Shown here piece by piece: positions 38,800 through 48,236 of a stretch of DNA of 64,000 nucleotides. Within the stretch, counting starts at the first letter, position 1, and every line of letters starts with the position of its first letter. Position numbers and translations under genes: made by a program. Under the pieces are notes generated by a model. That model had not been told where the DNA came from. It saw only the letters and a program-made list of their open reading frames with translations, and ran no database searches. This DNA comes from Streptomyces sp. ICC1 (GTDB lineage Bacteria; Actinomycetota; Actinomycetes; Streptomycetales; Streptomycetaceae): positions 6,723,227 to 6,787,226 of the forward strand of contig NZ_CP030287.1 of assembly GCF_003287935.1 (NCBI RefSeq). Reading direction: 5' to 3'.

Positions 38800-39073
38800 T
38801 TGCTCCCTGCGCTTGCGGGGATGGTCCCTGGTTGTCGGCGCCGGCCCCGTTGAGGGTGAACTGCTCCCCGCGCTTGCGGGGGATGACCCGTACCAGTGCC
38901 AGAGAGCGGCCCGTGACGTGCTCTGCGCCCTGCGCCCCGCAGGGATGACCCCGCTCTCATCGCCGCCGGCAGATCCGTGGCGTACGCCTCTCCGCATCGG
39001 CGGGGGATGAACCCGGGTTGGTGGTGCCGTACTCCACACCCGCCCATTGCGCCCCGCGCCCGCGGGGACGCCC
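38800..39073. CRISPR. Degenerate type I-E-like CRISPR array, five repeats
   Basis: Five 29-bp repeat-like units lie at 38800-38828, 38861-38889, 38923-38951, 38986-39014 and 39045-39073 (spacings 61, 62, 63, 59 bp; spacers 30-34 bp). The best copy starts CTGCTCCCCGCGCTTGCGGG and ends GATGACCC, the look of actinobacterial I-E repeats with a GCGGGG stem. The other copies have drifted. No cas genes are in the window and the AT-rich leader expected beside a live array is not evident. The 380 bp before it contain no gene I can support. Confidence 0.72.
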
Positions 39074-39109
39074 ACCGACCCGTGTCTGCGCCGGTCCGTG
39101 GACAATCGC

Positions 39110-42100
39110 ATGACGCACGAACTGGGGTGGGGGAGCGTGGCGGCAGTGCAGCGTGAGGTAGGCGAGGCGGGCGCGGTCCTGTGGGCCGAGCGGCTGTTCC
39201 GGAAGAAGGTCAAGCCCGGGCTGGACGTGCCCGAGCCGCGCGGGCCGGTGGCGACGCGCATGGCCGTCGAGCGGTTCGGCGAGCTGTACGCCGACATCGA
39301 GGGGGTCGTGCAGGAGTCCCTCGAGGGGGCACGCGCGGTGGCGAAACAGCTGTCCAGCGACCGCCTCCAGGGCCTGTCCGAAGTCGTACAGAACGCCGAG
39401 GACCTCGGAGCGCGCGAGGTCCGCGTCATGATCACCGGCGGGGAACTGCTGCTGGCCCACGACGGTGACCCCGTACGCCTGCGCGACGTCATGCCGCTCT
39501 CCATGCCCTGGGTGACCAGCAAGGCCGCCGACGCCCGGGCCACCGGCCGGTTCGGCATCGGCCTGATGACGCTCTACGTGTTCTCGCCCTGGATCGAGGT
39601 GCACAGCGGGCACTACGGGCTGCGGATCGCGGAATCGGGGCTGGCCTGGGCCCCGCCCCGGAAGTTCCCGCCCGCCTTGGTGGCCGATGCCGATGCCGAT
39701 GCCGATGCCGACGACGGCAGCCGCAGTCGCAGTAGCAGCCGCCCCGGCGCCCGCCGCGCCTGGACCGTCTTCCGGATCCCCCTGAAGACCCGGCGCCTTG
39801 ACCCGTCCGACATGGACGCGTGGCTGCGGTCCTGGGGCCACGAGGCCCTGCTCTTCCTCCGCAGCGTTTCCCGCGTGACCCACCTCGACGCGAAGGGCCG
39901 GGTACGCCAGGGCCTCGGCCTGGAGCGGGTCCCGGACGTCGGTTTCACCGCCGAGATCGCGGGCCACGACGTCGACGTGGCCGTATCGCAGGTACGCGAC
40001 GCCGACGGCCTCCACTGGCAGGTCTGCCGTGCCACCGTGGCCACACCGCCCGGCGTCGCCCCCCTGCGCAAGGCCGCGGCCGAGACCATCGACCTCGGCG
40101 TCGCCGTACCGGTCGCCGCGAAGGGACCCGCCGGTCACATCGGCCAACTCGGCCACATCGGCCCACTCGGTCAACTCGGTCACATCCACGTCGGTCTCCC
40201 CGTGACCGGGCTCGGGCTTCCCCTGCGCCTGCACGCGCCGTTCGACCCGCTGCCCAACCGGCAGGGCCTGTCGGAGACCGACTGGAACGACGCACTCGTT
40301 CCCCGGGTCGCGGACCTCTGGGCCGCGGCGCTGGTGGACCGCTTCCGCCGCGACCCTGCCACGGCGTGGCACATGCTGCCCCTGCCGCCGGCCTCCGGGG
40401 CGGGGCGTGCCGCCGACAGCCGTGCCGCCGACAGCCGTGAGGGCGCGGCCGTGGTCACCGCGCTGGAGCAAGCGGTACTGGCACGCTCGCGCACGCAGGT
40501 GTGCGCCCGGATGACCGTCGAGGTTCCCGGCCGGGGCCCGATGCCCCTGGGGGAGCTGGCCCTCGAGGTGGAGTCCCTGACCGGCGTGCTCTCCGAAGCC
40601 GACGTCGAACGGGTGGTGCACCGTCCCGCCTTGCCGCTCGCCGCGCGTGACAACGTCGGCCGCTACCGGGCGGTCCTCTCGGACTGGAGGGCACACGGTG
40701 GAAGTGACACGCGCCCAGCACCGCGCGAGGTCGACATCCGGGACGCGATGGTCCTTTTGCGCGACCGTGATCGCCCGCTGGAGTCGGTGGTCGAGCTGGC
40801 CGCCGTGGGCGTCTCCTACAGCCCGGCCGCCCTGCGTCTCGCCCACTTCACCTGGCTGGCCGACGATTCCGGCGCACGCCACCAGCCACCGGGCGAGTCC
40901 GACCTGCGGATGTTCACCGACGGCCGCGGCGGCCTCGCGGCCGGGCTCGGCTTCGCGCACGTCCTGCATCCCGTCTTCCTCGCCGACACCCCGGCCGCCG
41001 CCGCGGTCCGGCACTGGCTGCGCGCGAAGGCCGCCCTCCTGACCGAGGACGACCCGGCCGCCGTCCTGCGCCGGCTGTCCGACTACGGACGTACGCGCGT
41101 CGGCGCGGCCCTCTCCCTCACCGACGGGCAACTGGTCCAGCTCAAGGACGCCTTCGACAAGGTCTCGGACAACGACCGGCGGAGCCTCGGCCCCGGCGTG
41201 GGCCGGGCCGTCCTGCTCAAGGCCCGCCGGTACGACAAAGCAGGGACGCCGGAAGAGGGCGAAGCCATGCCCTCCCAGGCCTACCTCCCGCCGGGCATCG
41301 ACGGCACCGACCGCCTCGAGAGCTTCGCCCACGCGGCGGGATCCACCCCCGGCCTGTGGTGGATCCGCCCCCGCTACCACCAAGTGCTGCGCTCCTCCGG
41401 AGCCTCCGGAGCCTCCGGAGCCTCCGGGGGCCTGAGCCCGCACGCCTTCCTGCGCCTCCTCGGAGCCGAGGGCGCGCCACGGCTCCGCGAGCACCCGGAG
41501 CAGACCATCCGCCTCAACCGGAAGGCTCTGCCGCTGCACGTTCCCGGAACGCCCCCCGCGCGCACCCAGGCCATGGCCGGGAGCGAGTACACGCTCGACG
41601 ACATGACGAGCCCGGACCTGGCCGCGGTCGCGCGCGGCATCGCCGCCGACCCGGACCCCGTCGTACGCAGGCAGCGGGCGATCGCGCTGATCCACGTCCT
41701 CGCCCGTTCCTGGGCAACCCGGTTCTCCGGCCACGAGCGGGTGAAGCACGGAGACGCCTACCGCGTCTGGAGCCTGAAGCCGGCCATTTCAGCCTTCTGG
41801 CTTTGGAAGTTGCGTGAGATCCCCTGGCTCGACAACGACCAGGGCCAGGCCACGGCGCCGGGCGAAGGCCTGCGCCTGCGGACGACGGGCACGACGGCCG
41901 TCTACGGCGCCGACCCCGCGGGCTTCCTGCACCGCGACGTCCAACGGGCCGTCGGCCGCCGCGCCGACGTCCTGCGCGCCCTGGACATCGGCGGCGAGCC
42001 GACCATCGGCGACATCCTGGCGCACCTGCGCAAGCACCGTGAGGCGGAGCGCGCGGGAGGCGCGCGCGACACGGCCGGGGCCCGCATCCTGTACGAGGCC

Positions 42101-43933
42101 CTGGCAGAACGGATGGCCACACCGGCCACGCCCACGTCCACCACGACGGCTTCCTCCTCCACCTCCGCCACCTCCTCCACACTCCCGGACGGCGTAGCAC
42201 CGGCCGCCCTCGTACGCGCCTTCGCGGCGGGAGACGGCCTCGTCCTCACCGCGGTCGGCTGGCGCAGGCCGGCCCAGTGCCTGCGCGGCACACCGCTCTT
42301 CGGCCGGCTCCGTGCCTTCGCGCCCACCGTCCGGGGCGGCGAGGCGCTGTGGAAGGCCGTGGGGGTGCGGGAGCCGGCCGCCGACGACGCCGTCGGCGTC
42401 ATCAGGGAATTGGCTCCCGCGACGGCCTCGGAGCGGACGGTCGAGCCCTCGTCCGCCGACCAGACCGTGCTGCTGCAGTCACTCCAGTTCCTCCAGCACC
42501 TCGCGGCCGACGATCCGGTCGGGCTGGCGGGGCAACGGCTCGACCGGCTGCCGCTGTGGACCACCCGGGGGTGGGTCACCCAGCGCCCGGTGTACGCGGT
42601 CGAGGACGAGGCGGTGGCCGCGGGCCTCGCGGCGGTACGCGCGCCGGCCATCGCGATCTGGCACCCGGGCGCGGAACTCGAGCACTTCCGGGAGCTGCTG
42701 CCCCGCCTGCGCGTCGCCTGCCTGGGGAGCGAAGAGGTACGGCCGTCCGTGCCGAGGGGCGGCGGTGACCCCGCGCCCCGGGCCACGGCACTGGTCGCCG
42801 CCGCCGTCGGCCACCTCCACGAGGATCTGCAGCGCAACGACCCCGCGGCGGCCCGCGAGATCCTGGGCTCCTGGGAGGAACTGGCCGCCGTCACCGTCCG
42901 CGTGGACCCCGACCTGACCTGTACGGTCACCTTCCCCGCGCCGAGGACCGGAGCGCTCGCACCCACCCCGGCCGAGGTGCCCGTGGACCTGGCGGTCGAC
43001 TGGCAGGCGGGCCCCCTCTCCCCCCACTACACCCTCTACACCCGCGACCTCGCCCTCCTCGGACGCCCGGGCACCGGGCGGGCCCTGGCCGCGGGCTTCC
43101 GCGGACACCGCCGGGCGGTCGCCCAGGCATGGGGCGAGGCCTGGGAGAAGGCCACCGCGGGCCTGGACACGACGCGGATCGTCCGGGCCGAGGACCTGGC
43201 CCGCGAGGAGGAAGCGGCCGCCCTGGCGGTACGGGCCCAGCGCCTCGCGGCGTTCCAACAGGAGACGGCCGAGGCCGCAGAGGGCAAGCAGCCCAAGTCG
43301 CCACCACAGGCCGGCGGCGCGACGAGCCGCCCGACGGCCGCCCCCGCCGCCCCGGCGAACGGCACCACAGGGCGGCGCCTGGTCAACACGGACGAACTGC
43401 ACGTCGTACGCGACCGGGTCCAGCTCACCCCGCGCCGCACCCACCCTTCCCCGCCCTCGACGACCGCACCGGCCCGCCCCACGCTCTCCGAGCCCCGCGC
43501 GACCCCGGCACCACCGCGCCAGCGGAGCGCGCCGGTGTTCTACACGCCGGTGGACCAGGAGGATGCCGCGATGACCGTCGTGCGCAAGATCCTGGCCGGG
43601 GACGACGAACGACTGCGCGACCTGCGGACGCAACGGGGTCTGGGCGCGGACGCGGTGGACGAACTGGGCCGGTTCTACGAGGTGAAGTCCGTCCGCAACA
43701 AAGAACGGGACTCCGTCACGGTGACGCCGCACGAGTGGGAGCGGGCCAGGACGGAGAAGGACTTCTTCCTGGTGGTGGTCTCGGGCCTGGACTCGGAGTC
43801 GGAACAGACGGTGGCCCGCTTCATCCTCGACCCGTACGAGGAACTCACGGCCCGCCCCAGCCCGAACATCATCCTGAGCGGCATCCGCGCCTGCCAGAGC
43901 CTCTACTTCCCCCTGAAACCGGGGCAGGAGTGA
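39110..43933 (+). CDS. Giant sacsin/HSP90-like GHKL ATPase with C-terminal DUF3883 nuclease-like domain
   Basis: About 1607 residues, cytoplasmic. The N-terminal ATPase shows the N-box LSEVVQNAEDLG (E91, N95), the Mg/adenine motif AHDGD (D118) and the glycine lid GRFGIG (146-151), as in sacsin-type GHKL domains. A long helical middle contains low-complexity inserts (DADADADADD, HIGQLGHIGPLGQLGHI, SGASGASGASGG). The end (about 1490-1600) is DUF3883/NO VEIN, with DAVDELGRFYEVKS, a PD-(D/E)xK-like active site. This architecture suits a phage- or foreign-DNA-sensing effector. ATG 39110 is the first start after the CRISPR remnant. No partner gene is adjacent. Confidence 0.8.
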   Translation: MTHELGWGSVAAVQREVGEAGAVLWAERLFRKKVKPGLDVPEPRGPVATRMAVERFGELYADIEGVVQESLEGARAVAKQLSSDRLQGLSEVVQNAEDLGAREVRVMITGGELLLAHDGDPVRLRDVMPLSMPWVTSKAADARATGRFGIGLMTLYVFSPWIEVHSGHYGLRIAESGLAWAPPRKFPPALVADADADADADDGSRSRSSSRPGARRAWTVFRIPLKTRRLDPSDMDAWLRSWGHEALLFLRSVSRVTHLDAKGRVRQGLGLERVPDVGFTAEIAGHDVDVAVSQVRDADGLHWQVCRATVATPPGVAPLRKAAAETIDLGVAVPVAAKGPAGHIGQLGHIGPLGQLGHIHVGLPVTGLGLPLRLHAPFDPLPNRQGLSETDWNDALVPRVADLWAAALVDRFRRDPATAWHMLPLPPASGAGRAADSRAADSREGAAVVTALEQAVLARSRTQVCARMTVEVPGRGPMPLGELALEVESLTGVLSEADVERVVHRPALPLAARDNVGRYRAVLSDWRAHGGSDTRPAPREVDIRDAMVLLRDRDRPLESVVELAAVGVSYSPAALRLAHFTWLADDSGARHQPPGESDLRMFTDGRGGLAAGLGFAHVLHPVFLADTPAAAAVRHWLRAKAALLTEDDPAAVLRRLSDYGRTRVGAALSLTDGQLVQLKDAFDKVSDNDRRSLGPGVGRAVLLKARRYDKAGTPEEGEAMPSQAYLPPGIDGTDRLESFAHAAGSTPGLWWIRPRYHQVLRSSGASGASGASGGLSPHAFLRLLGAEGAPRLREHPEQTIRLNRKALPLHVPGTPPARTQAMAGSEYTLDDMTSPDLAAVARGIAADPDPVVRRQRAIALIHVLARSWATRFSGHERVKHGDAYRVWSLKPAISAFWLWKLREIPWLDNDQGQATAPGEGLRLRTTGTTAVYGADPAGFLHRDVQRAVGRRADVLRALDIGGEPTIGDILAHLRKHREAERAGGARDTAGARILYEALAERMATPATPTSTTTASSSTSATSSTLPDGVAPAALVRAFAAGDGLVLTAVGWRRPAQCLRGTPLFGRLRAFAPTVRGGEALWKAVGVREPAADDAVGVIRELAPATASERTVEPSSADQTVLLQSLQFLQHLAADDPVGLAGQRLDRLPLWTTRGWVTQRPVYAVEDEAVAAGLAAVRAPAIAIWHPGAELEHFRELLPRLRVACLGSEEVRPSVPRGGGDPAPRATALVAAAVGHLHEDLQRNDPAAAREILGSWEELAAVTVRVDPDLTCTVTFPAPRTGALAPTPAEVPVDLAVDWQAGPLSPHYTLYTRDLALLGRPGTGRALAAGFRGHRRAVAQAWGEAWEKATAGLDTTRIVRAEDLAREEEAAALAVRAQRLAAFQQETAEAAEGKQPKSPPQAGGATSRPTAAPAAPANGTTGRRLVNTDELHVVRDRVQLTPRRTHPSPPSTTAPARPTLSEPRATPAPPRQRSAPVFYTPVDQEDAAMTVVRKILAGDDERLRDLRTQRGLGADAVDELGRFYEVKSVRNKERDSVTVTPHEWERARTEKDFFLVVVSGLDSESEQTVARFILDPYEELTARPSPNIILSGIRACQSLYFPLKPGQE

Positions 43934-44035
43934 CCATGCCGGGCGGCCGGACCGCCGGCCCGGAAAGACGGCCCGGCGCAGCCTGCTCTGCGTCGAACTG
44001 GACCAGAGGGAACTCGACCACGGCCGGGCGCGAGG

Positions 44036-44950
44036 TCAGGCAGTGCCGGCCCGATGCCCCCGGTGCCCCGTCCGCGCCCGGACGGCCGGATCCGTGTCCT
44101 GGGCGACGGCCCGGGCGAGCAGGGTCAGTGCGGCCCGCGAGGGCGAGTCCGCCTCCGCGGTGGCAACCACGATGCCGGGTCCCGGCCCGTGGCTCAGGGT
44201 CTGCTGAACGACGGTCAGCGGGCCGACCAGCGGGTGCCGCATCCCGTAGGTGGCGACGGTGCACGCCTTGACCCGGTGGTCGGCCCACATCGAGGAGAAC
44301 TCGGCGCTCTTGGCACTCAGTTCACCCAGCAGCGCGTGCAACGCGGTGTCCTGCGGGTGCTGGGCCGCCACCAGGCGCAGGTTCCCCACCACCGCCCTGG
44401 CCTTGCTCGGCCAGTCCGCGTACAGCTCGCGGGTGTGGCAGTCGAGGAACACCAGTGCGGCCATGTTGGGACGCTGCCCCGGCAGGTCCGGGGCGTCGCG
44501 GTCCAGGTGCCCGGCGAACAGCGCGTGACCCGGGCGGTTCCACGCCAGTACGTCACCGCGCAGGCCGAGCACGATCGCGGGAACGTCCGCCAGCGCGTCC
44601 AGCAACTGGGCCGTCGCCGCCGGCACGCGCTCCGGCGCGGGCCGCCGGCCCCGGCCCCGAGTACGCCGCCTGTCCGCGCGGACCAGGTCGTGCAGGTACC
44701 GCCGCTCGGAGTCGTCCAGCCGCAGAGCCCCGGCGATCGCGTCCAGCACCTCGGACGACGCGCTCAGCGACTGCCCCTGCTCCAGCCGGGTGTAGTAGGA
44801 GGCGCTCACCCCCGCCAGCAGCGCCAACTCCTCGCGCCGAAGCCCCGGCACACGCCGACGCTCCCCGTAGGTGGGCACCCCGACATCCTCCGGACGCAGC
44901 TGGGAGCGCCGTGCCTGCAGGAAGTCCCCGAGCTGCGTTTTTCCGGTCAT
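44036..44950 (-). CDS. XRE/MmyB-type transcriptional regulator
   Basis: A 304-residue regulator. The N-terminal helix-turn-helix (RRVPGLRREELALLAGVSASYYTRLEQG, about 30-60) is followed by the MmyB ligand-binding domain (about 110-280; LLDALADVPAIVLGLRGDVLAWNRPGHALF, SSMWADHRVK, GPLTVVQQTL). In characterised homologues this domain binds a fatty acid-like ligand. It is divergent from the SRPBCC gene and would normally control it. ATG 44950 is the family start. Confidence 0.88.
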   Translation of the reverse strand: MTGKTQLGDFLQARRSQLRPEDVGVPTYGERRRVPGLRREELALLAGVSASYYTRLEQGQSLSASSEVLDAIAGALRLDDSERRYLHDLVRADRRRTRGRGRRPAPERVPAATAQLLDALADVPAIVLGLRGDVLAWNRPGHALFAGHLDRDAPDLPGQRPNMAALVFLDCHTRELYADWPSKARAVVGNLRLVAAQHPQDTALHALLGELSAKSAEFSSMWADHRVKACTVATYGMRHPLVGPLTVVQQTLSHGPGPGIVVATAEADSPSRAALTLLARAVAQDTDPAVRARTGHRGHRAGTA

Positions 44951-45097
44951 GGACCCGAGTATGCGCCGACCCGAACCCCGCAGCCTGCCCCAGCTGTGGA
45001 TAGGCACCGGCGGGTCTGGCTCCCTGGCGGGACCGGTGATGACGTGGGCGGAGCAGACCCGTCCCGGGCCCATCCCGAACGCACCCAGGAGGACGCC

Positions 45098-45820
45098 TTG
45101 AGCGCCACCACCAGCGAACACGACCTCTTCGAGGCCCTGCACGCACCGGCCTTCGCCTTCACCAGACGCGCATGGGTCGATGCCGCACCCGCCCGGGTCT
45201 ACGACCTGGTCACCGACGTGTCCGCGATCGGCCGCTGGAGCCCCAACGCGACCGACGTCACGTTCGACGAGGGCGCCGGCCCTCGGGTCGGCGCCTGGTT
45301 CAGCGGCCGCAATCGGAAGGACGGCAGGGAATGGACCACCCGCTCCCAGGTCGTACGGGCCGACCCCGGCAACGCCTTCACCTTCGTGGTCGGCGGAGCC
45401 GAAGCCGGCATCGTGCAGTGGAGCTGGACCTTCCGCTCCCAGGGACGCGGAACCGTCGTCGAGCAGGCACCCCGACTGCCCCCGGCACCCCGACTGCCCG
45501 GACCACCCAGCGTCCCCGGCCGCCCGGGACCGCTCGCGGGCACCCGCCCCCCGAAGGGCGGGTGCCCGCGAGCGGTCCGGTCCCCGGCAGGGGCAGGGCC
45601 TACCGCGCGCCCGCCGAAGCGTGCGCCGCCGGGGCGGAAGCCGCGGGCAGCTGCGCCCCGATCCCCGCGGAGCCGAGCTGGGCCTCCATGTCGTCGAGGG
45701 CGCCGCGCACCGCAGCGATCCGCAGGAGGAGCTCGTCGGCGACGTCCACCTCCGCTTCCGCCCGCTGCGCGGCCCGCTGGCTCTGCTCCTCCATCTCCCG
45801 TGCCTCCTCCAGGGCGTTGA
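45098..45820 (+). pseudogene. SRPBCC (polyketide cyclase-like) gene, 3' end lost
   Basis: TTG 45098 with AGGAGG 5 bp upstream begins a normal START/SRPBCC domain: FAFTRRAWVDAAPARVYDLVTDVSAIGRW, then GAWFSGRNRKDGREWTTRSQVV and VQWSWTFRSQGRGTVVE. At about 45462 the similarity stops. The frame then runs through Pro/Arg-rich sequence (APRLPPAPRLPGP), across a terminator hairpin and antisense into the ion-channel gene until 45820. The C-terminal helix that closes the ligand cavity is missing, so the product is probably inactive. Confidence 0.65.
45527..45578. terminator. Very strong hairpin after the ion-channel gene
   Basis: Perfect 23-bp stem (left arm starts GGACCGCTCGCGGG, right arm ends CGAGCGGTCC) with a 6-nt loop. 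It lies 22 bp past the channel gene's stop and inside the read-through frame of the SRPBCC gene. Confidence 0.85.
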
Positions 45821-46520
45821 GGACCACGCCGATCAGCACGTTGAGCAGGACGAAGGAGGCCAGGAGCACGTAGGAGGCGTAGTAGACGATGCTCAAGGGG
45901 GACACCGCGAGCCCGGCGTACACGGCGTCCCCGAGCCCTTCGAGCGTCATCAGGAGGAACAGGGTCAGCCCGGCCCGGCCGATCGAGCCGTAGTGGGCGG
46001 GGTCGTGGCCGGAGAAGCAGATCCACCCGATCATCGCGTACACGTAGAGGATCAGGGCGCCCACGAACAGGAAGCTCACGGTGCCGGGCAGGCTCCGGCC
46101 CACGGCCACCAGGAGGACCCGCAGCTGGGGCATGAACCGTGCCGTGCGCAGGACGCGGGCGAGTCGCAACAGCCGCAGCAGGGTGGTGTTCTCCCGCAGG
46201 AACGGGATGAAGGCCGAGGAGACGACCAGCAGGTCGAAGAGGTTCCAGGGGTCGCGGAAGAAAGCTTTCGGCCGGTCGGCGTGCGCCGCCAGGCGGATCA
46301 CCATCTCCAGGGTGAAGGCGACCAGGCAGAAGTGCTCGGTCATCCCGAGGAGCCGGCTGTACTCGGCGGACAGTCCGCTGTACGTCTCGACGCCCAGGAG
46401 TGCCGCGTTGAAGAGGATCACCGCGAAAACGGCGAGCGAGAACGCGGGGGCCTCGCACACGTCTCGGCAGTGCGCGGCCAGCCTTCCACGCCTGGTGTCC
46501 ACCGCGGTCGGGTCGGTCAT
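45600..46520 (-). CDS. Voltage-gated cation channel-like protein (ion transport family)
   Basis: A 306-residue membrane protein with the six-segment layout of single-domain bacterial sodium channels. Segment S4 has an arginine every third residue (R116, R119, R122, R125, R128). The pore filter reads TLEGLGD at 192-198, where NaChBac-type channels have TLESW. A cytoplasmic coiled coil follows S6 (EEAREMEEQSQRAAQRAEAEV), which normally drives tetramer formation. GAGGGAG precedes ATG 46520. Ion selectivity is uncertain because of the altered filter. Confidence 0.82.
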   Translation of the reverse strand: MTDPTAVDTRRGRLAAHCRDVCEAPAFSLAVFAVILFNAALLGVETYSGLSAEYSRLLGMTEHFCLVAFTLEMVIRLAAHADRPKAFFRDPWNLFDLLVVSSAFIPFLRENTTLLRLLRLARVLRTARFMPQLRVLLVAVGRSLPGTVSFLFVGALILYVYAMIGWICFSGHDPAHYGSIGRAGLTLFLLMTLEGLGDAVYAGLAVSPLSIVYYASYVLLASFVLLNVLIGVVLNALEEAREMEEQSQRAAQRAEAEVDVADELLLRIAAVRGALDDMEAQLGSAGIGAQLPAASAPAAHASAGAR

Positions 46521-46799
46521 CGTGCTCCCTCGTACGGGCCGCCGGCCGCCCCGGTCCACACGCGCCGACGTGGCCCGCGACGGAAGACGAGGCTGCCGAG
46601 GCGGTGTTCATGTTCCGCGTCGTGTAACGCCGGACGGCGCGAATCGAGACGCCCTGGCGCACGACATCGCCCGATCGGGTACACGGTGCTCCGCGCCCGG
46701 TCGATACCCGGGTCTGAGCCCAGGTCAGCGCCCGGGCAGGCACCCCGGTCCGCGCACGGCCGTCGGCCGTTCGGGGGCGCCGTCGCGGAGGATGGGCCC

Positions 46800-48149
46800 A
46801 TGACGAATCGTGACGGTGCGACGGCGCAGGCATGGGCCGCGCTGGGCGGGGCGGACGGACTGGCCGGACGGGTGTCCTACCGGGGCGCGAACGGCCTGGG
46901 CGACGGGCCGCTGCCCGTGCGGGAGCTGGCCCGCGCCACGGTCGGCGCGTGCACGCTGGCCGCGGCGGAACTGGCCGCCGTACGGGCGGGGGGCGATCCC
47001 GGCGACGTGGCGGCCCAGGTGGTCGACGAAGGCGCCGTGGCCACGGCGTTCGTCAGCGAGCGGCACCTGCTGGTGGCGGGTCGGGCACCGGTGGTCTTCG
47101 CGCCGCTGTCCGGCTTCTGGCGGGCGGCCGACGGGTGGGTGCGGACGCACGCCAACTACCCGCACCACGAGGCCGCGCTGGTACGGGCCCTGGGCGCGGG
47201 GACGCCGCGGGGCGTGGCGCGCGAGATCTCCCGGCGGACGGCGGTGGTCGTCCAGGAGGCGGTGTACGCGGCGGGCGGGCTGGCCGTGGCCGTGGCCCGG
47301 GAGTACGGGGAGCCGCAGCCGCTGGTGGAGTCGTGGGCGTCCGGCGGGCGCGGCCGGGAACTGGGCGGGAGCGCGAACGGGCCGCCCATGGCGGGAGTAC
47401 GGGTGCTGGACCTGACCCGGGTCATCGCCGGACCGGTGGCCACCCGGACGCTCGGGCTGCTGGGCGCGGACGTGCTGCGGATCGACGCGCCGGAGCCGGC
47501 GGAGTCCGACGACGCGTACGCGGACACCGGCTTCGGGAAGCGCTCGACGCTGCTCGACCTGCGCGCGGCCCGGGACCGGGAGGTGTTCGAGGGGCTGCTC
47601 GCCGGCGCCGACGCGGTGGTGACGGGCTACCGTCCGGGGGCGCTGGCCCGGTACGGGCTGGACGCGCGGGAGCTGCTGGCGCGACGGCCGGACCTGGTGG
47701 TGGCGGAGCTCTGCGCGTGGGGGTGGCGCGGTGCCTGGGCCGGGCGCCGGGGCTTCGACTCGCTCGTGCAGGCGGGGTACGGGATCTCCGCCGCCTGCGG
47801 TGACGGGGACGGGCCCGGGGTGCTGCCCGCGCAGGCCCTGGACCACGGGACGGGGTACCTGGTGGCGGCCGGTGTCCTGCGGGCCCTCGCGGACGGCGGC
47901 GGCCGGGGGCTGCGGTTCTCGCTGGCCGGGACGGCCTCGTGGCTGGTCCGCGAGGTGCCGGGGGCCGCCGCCGCGGTCCCGGGCCCCCCGATGTCCGCGG
48001 CCGCCGTGCCCGGTGGTGGGCCGGAGCCGTGGCTGCGCGAGACCGCCTCGGGATACGGGCCCCTGCGGCACGCGGTGTCCCCGCTCGGGGGCGCGACGTG
48101 GGGCCGGGGACCCTCCCGGTGGGGGACCGACCGGCCCGGCTGGCTCTGA
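46800..48149 (+). CDS. CoA-transferase family III (CaiB/BaiF-like) protein
   Basis: A 449-residue enzyme. The second half has the family III signature: GVRVLDLTRVIAGPVATRTLGLLGADVLRID, DLRAARDREVFEGLLAGADAVVTGYRPGALARYGL and GFDSLVQAGYGI. The aspartate nucleophile would be in this region. The N-terminal half is a divergent or swapped copy of the fold (residues 1-190). It is likely to transfer CoA between carboxylic acids; the substrate is unknown. GGAGG lies 7 bp before ATG 46800. The 279-bp gap upstream has no gene; it holds a ccCGATCGgg palindrome at about 46672. Confidence 0.82.
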   Translation: MTNRDGATAQAWAALGGADGLAGRVSYRGANGLGDGPLPVRELARATVGACTLAAAELAAVRAGGDPGDVAAQVVDEGAVATAFVSERHLLVAGRAPVVFAPLSGFWRAADGWVRTHANYPHHEAALVRALGAGTPRGVAREISRRTAVVVQEAVYAAGGLAVAVAREYGEPQPLVESWASGGRGRELGGSANGPPMAGVRVLDLTRVIAGPVATRTLGLLGADVLRIDAPEPAESDDAYADTGFGKRSTLLDLRAARDREVFEGLLAGADAVVTGYRPGALARYGLDARELLARRPDLVVAELCAWGWRGAWAGRRGFDSLVQAGYGISAACGDGDGPGVLPAQALDHGTGYLVAAGVLRALADGGGRGLRFSLAGTASWLVREVPGAAAAVPGPPMSAAAVPGGGPEPWLRETASGYGPLRHAVSPLGGATWGRGPSRWGTDRPGWL

Positions 48150-48189
48150 CTCGGAGCCGCCGACAGCGGGAGGAGGCCGAGGGGGCCAG

Positions 48190-48221
48190 GGGGCCCCGGC
48201 CGGGGTACCGGCCGGGGCCCC
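48190..48221. terminator. Hairpin between CoA-transferase and protease genes
   Basis: Perfect 14-bp stem GGGGCCCCGGCCGG / CCGGCCGGGGCCCC, loop ggta, between two convergent genes. Confidence 0.8.
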
Positions 48222-48236
48222 GCCGGGGTGGCAGCA

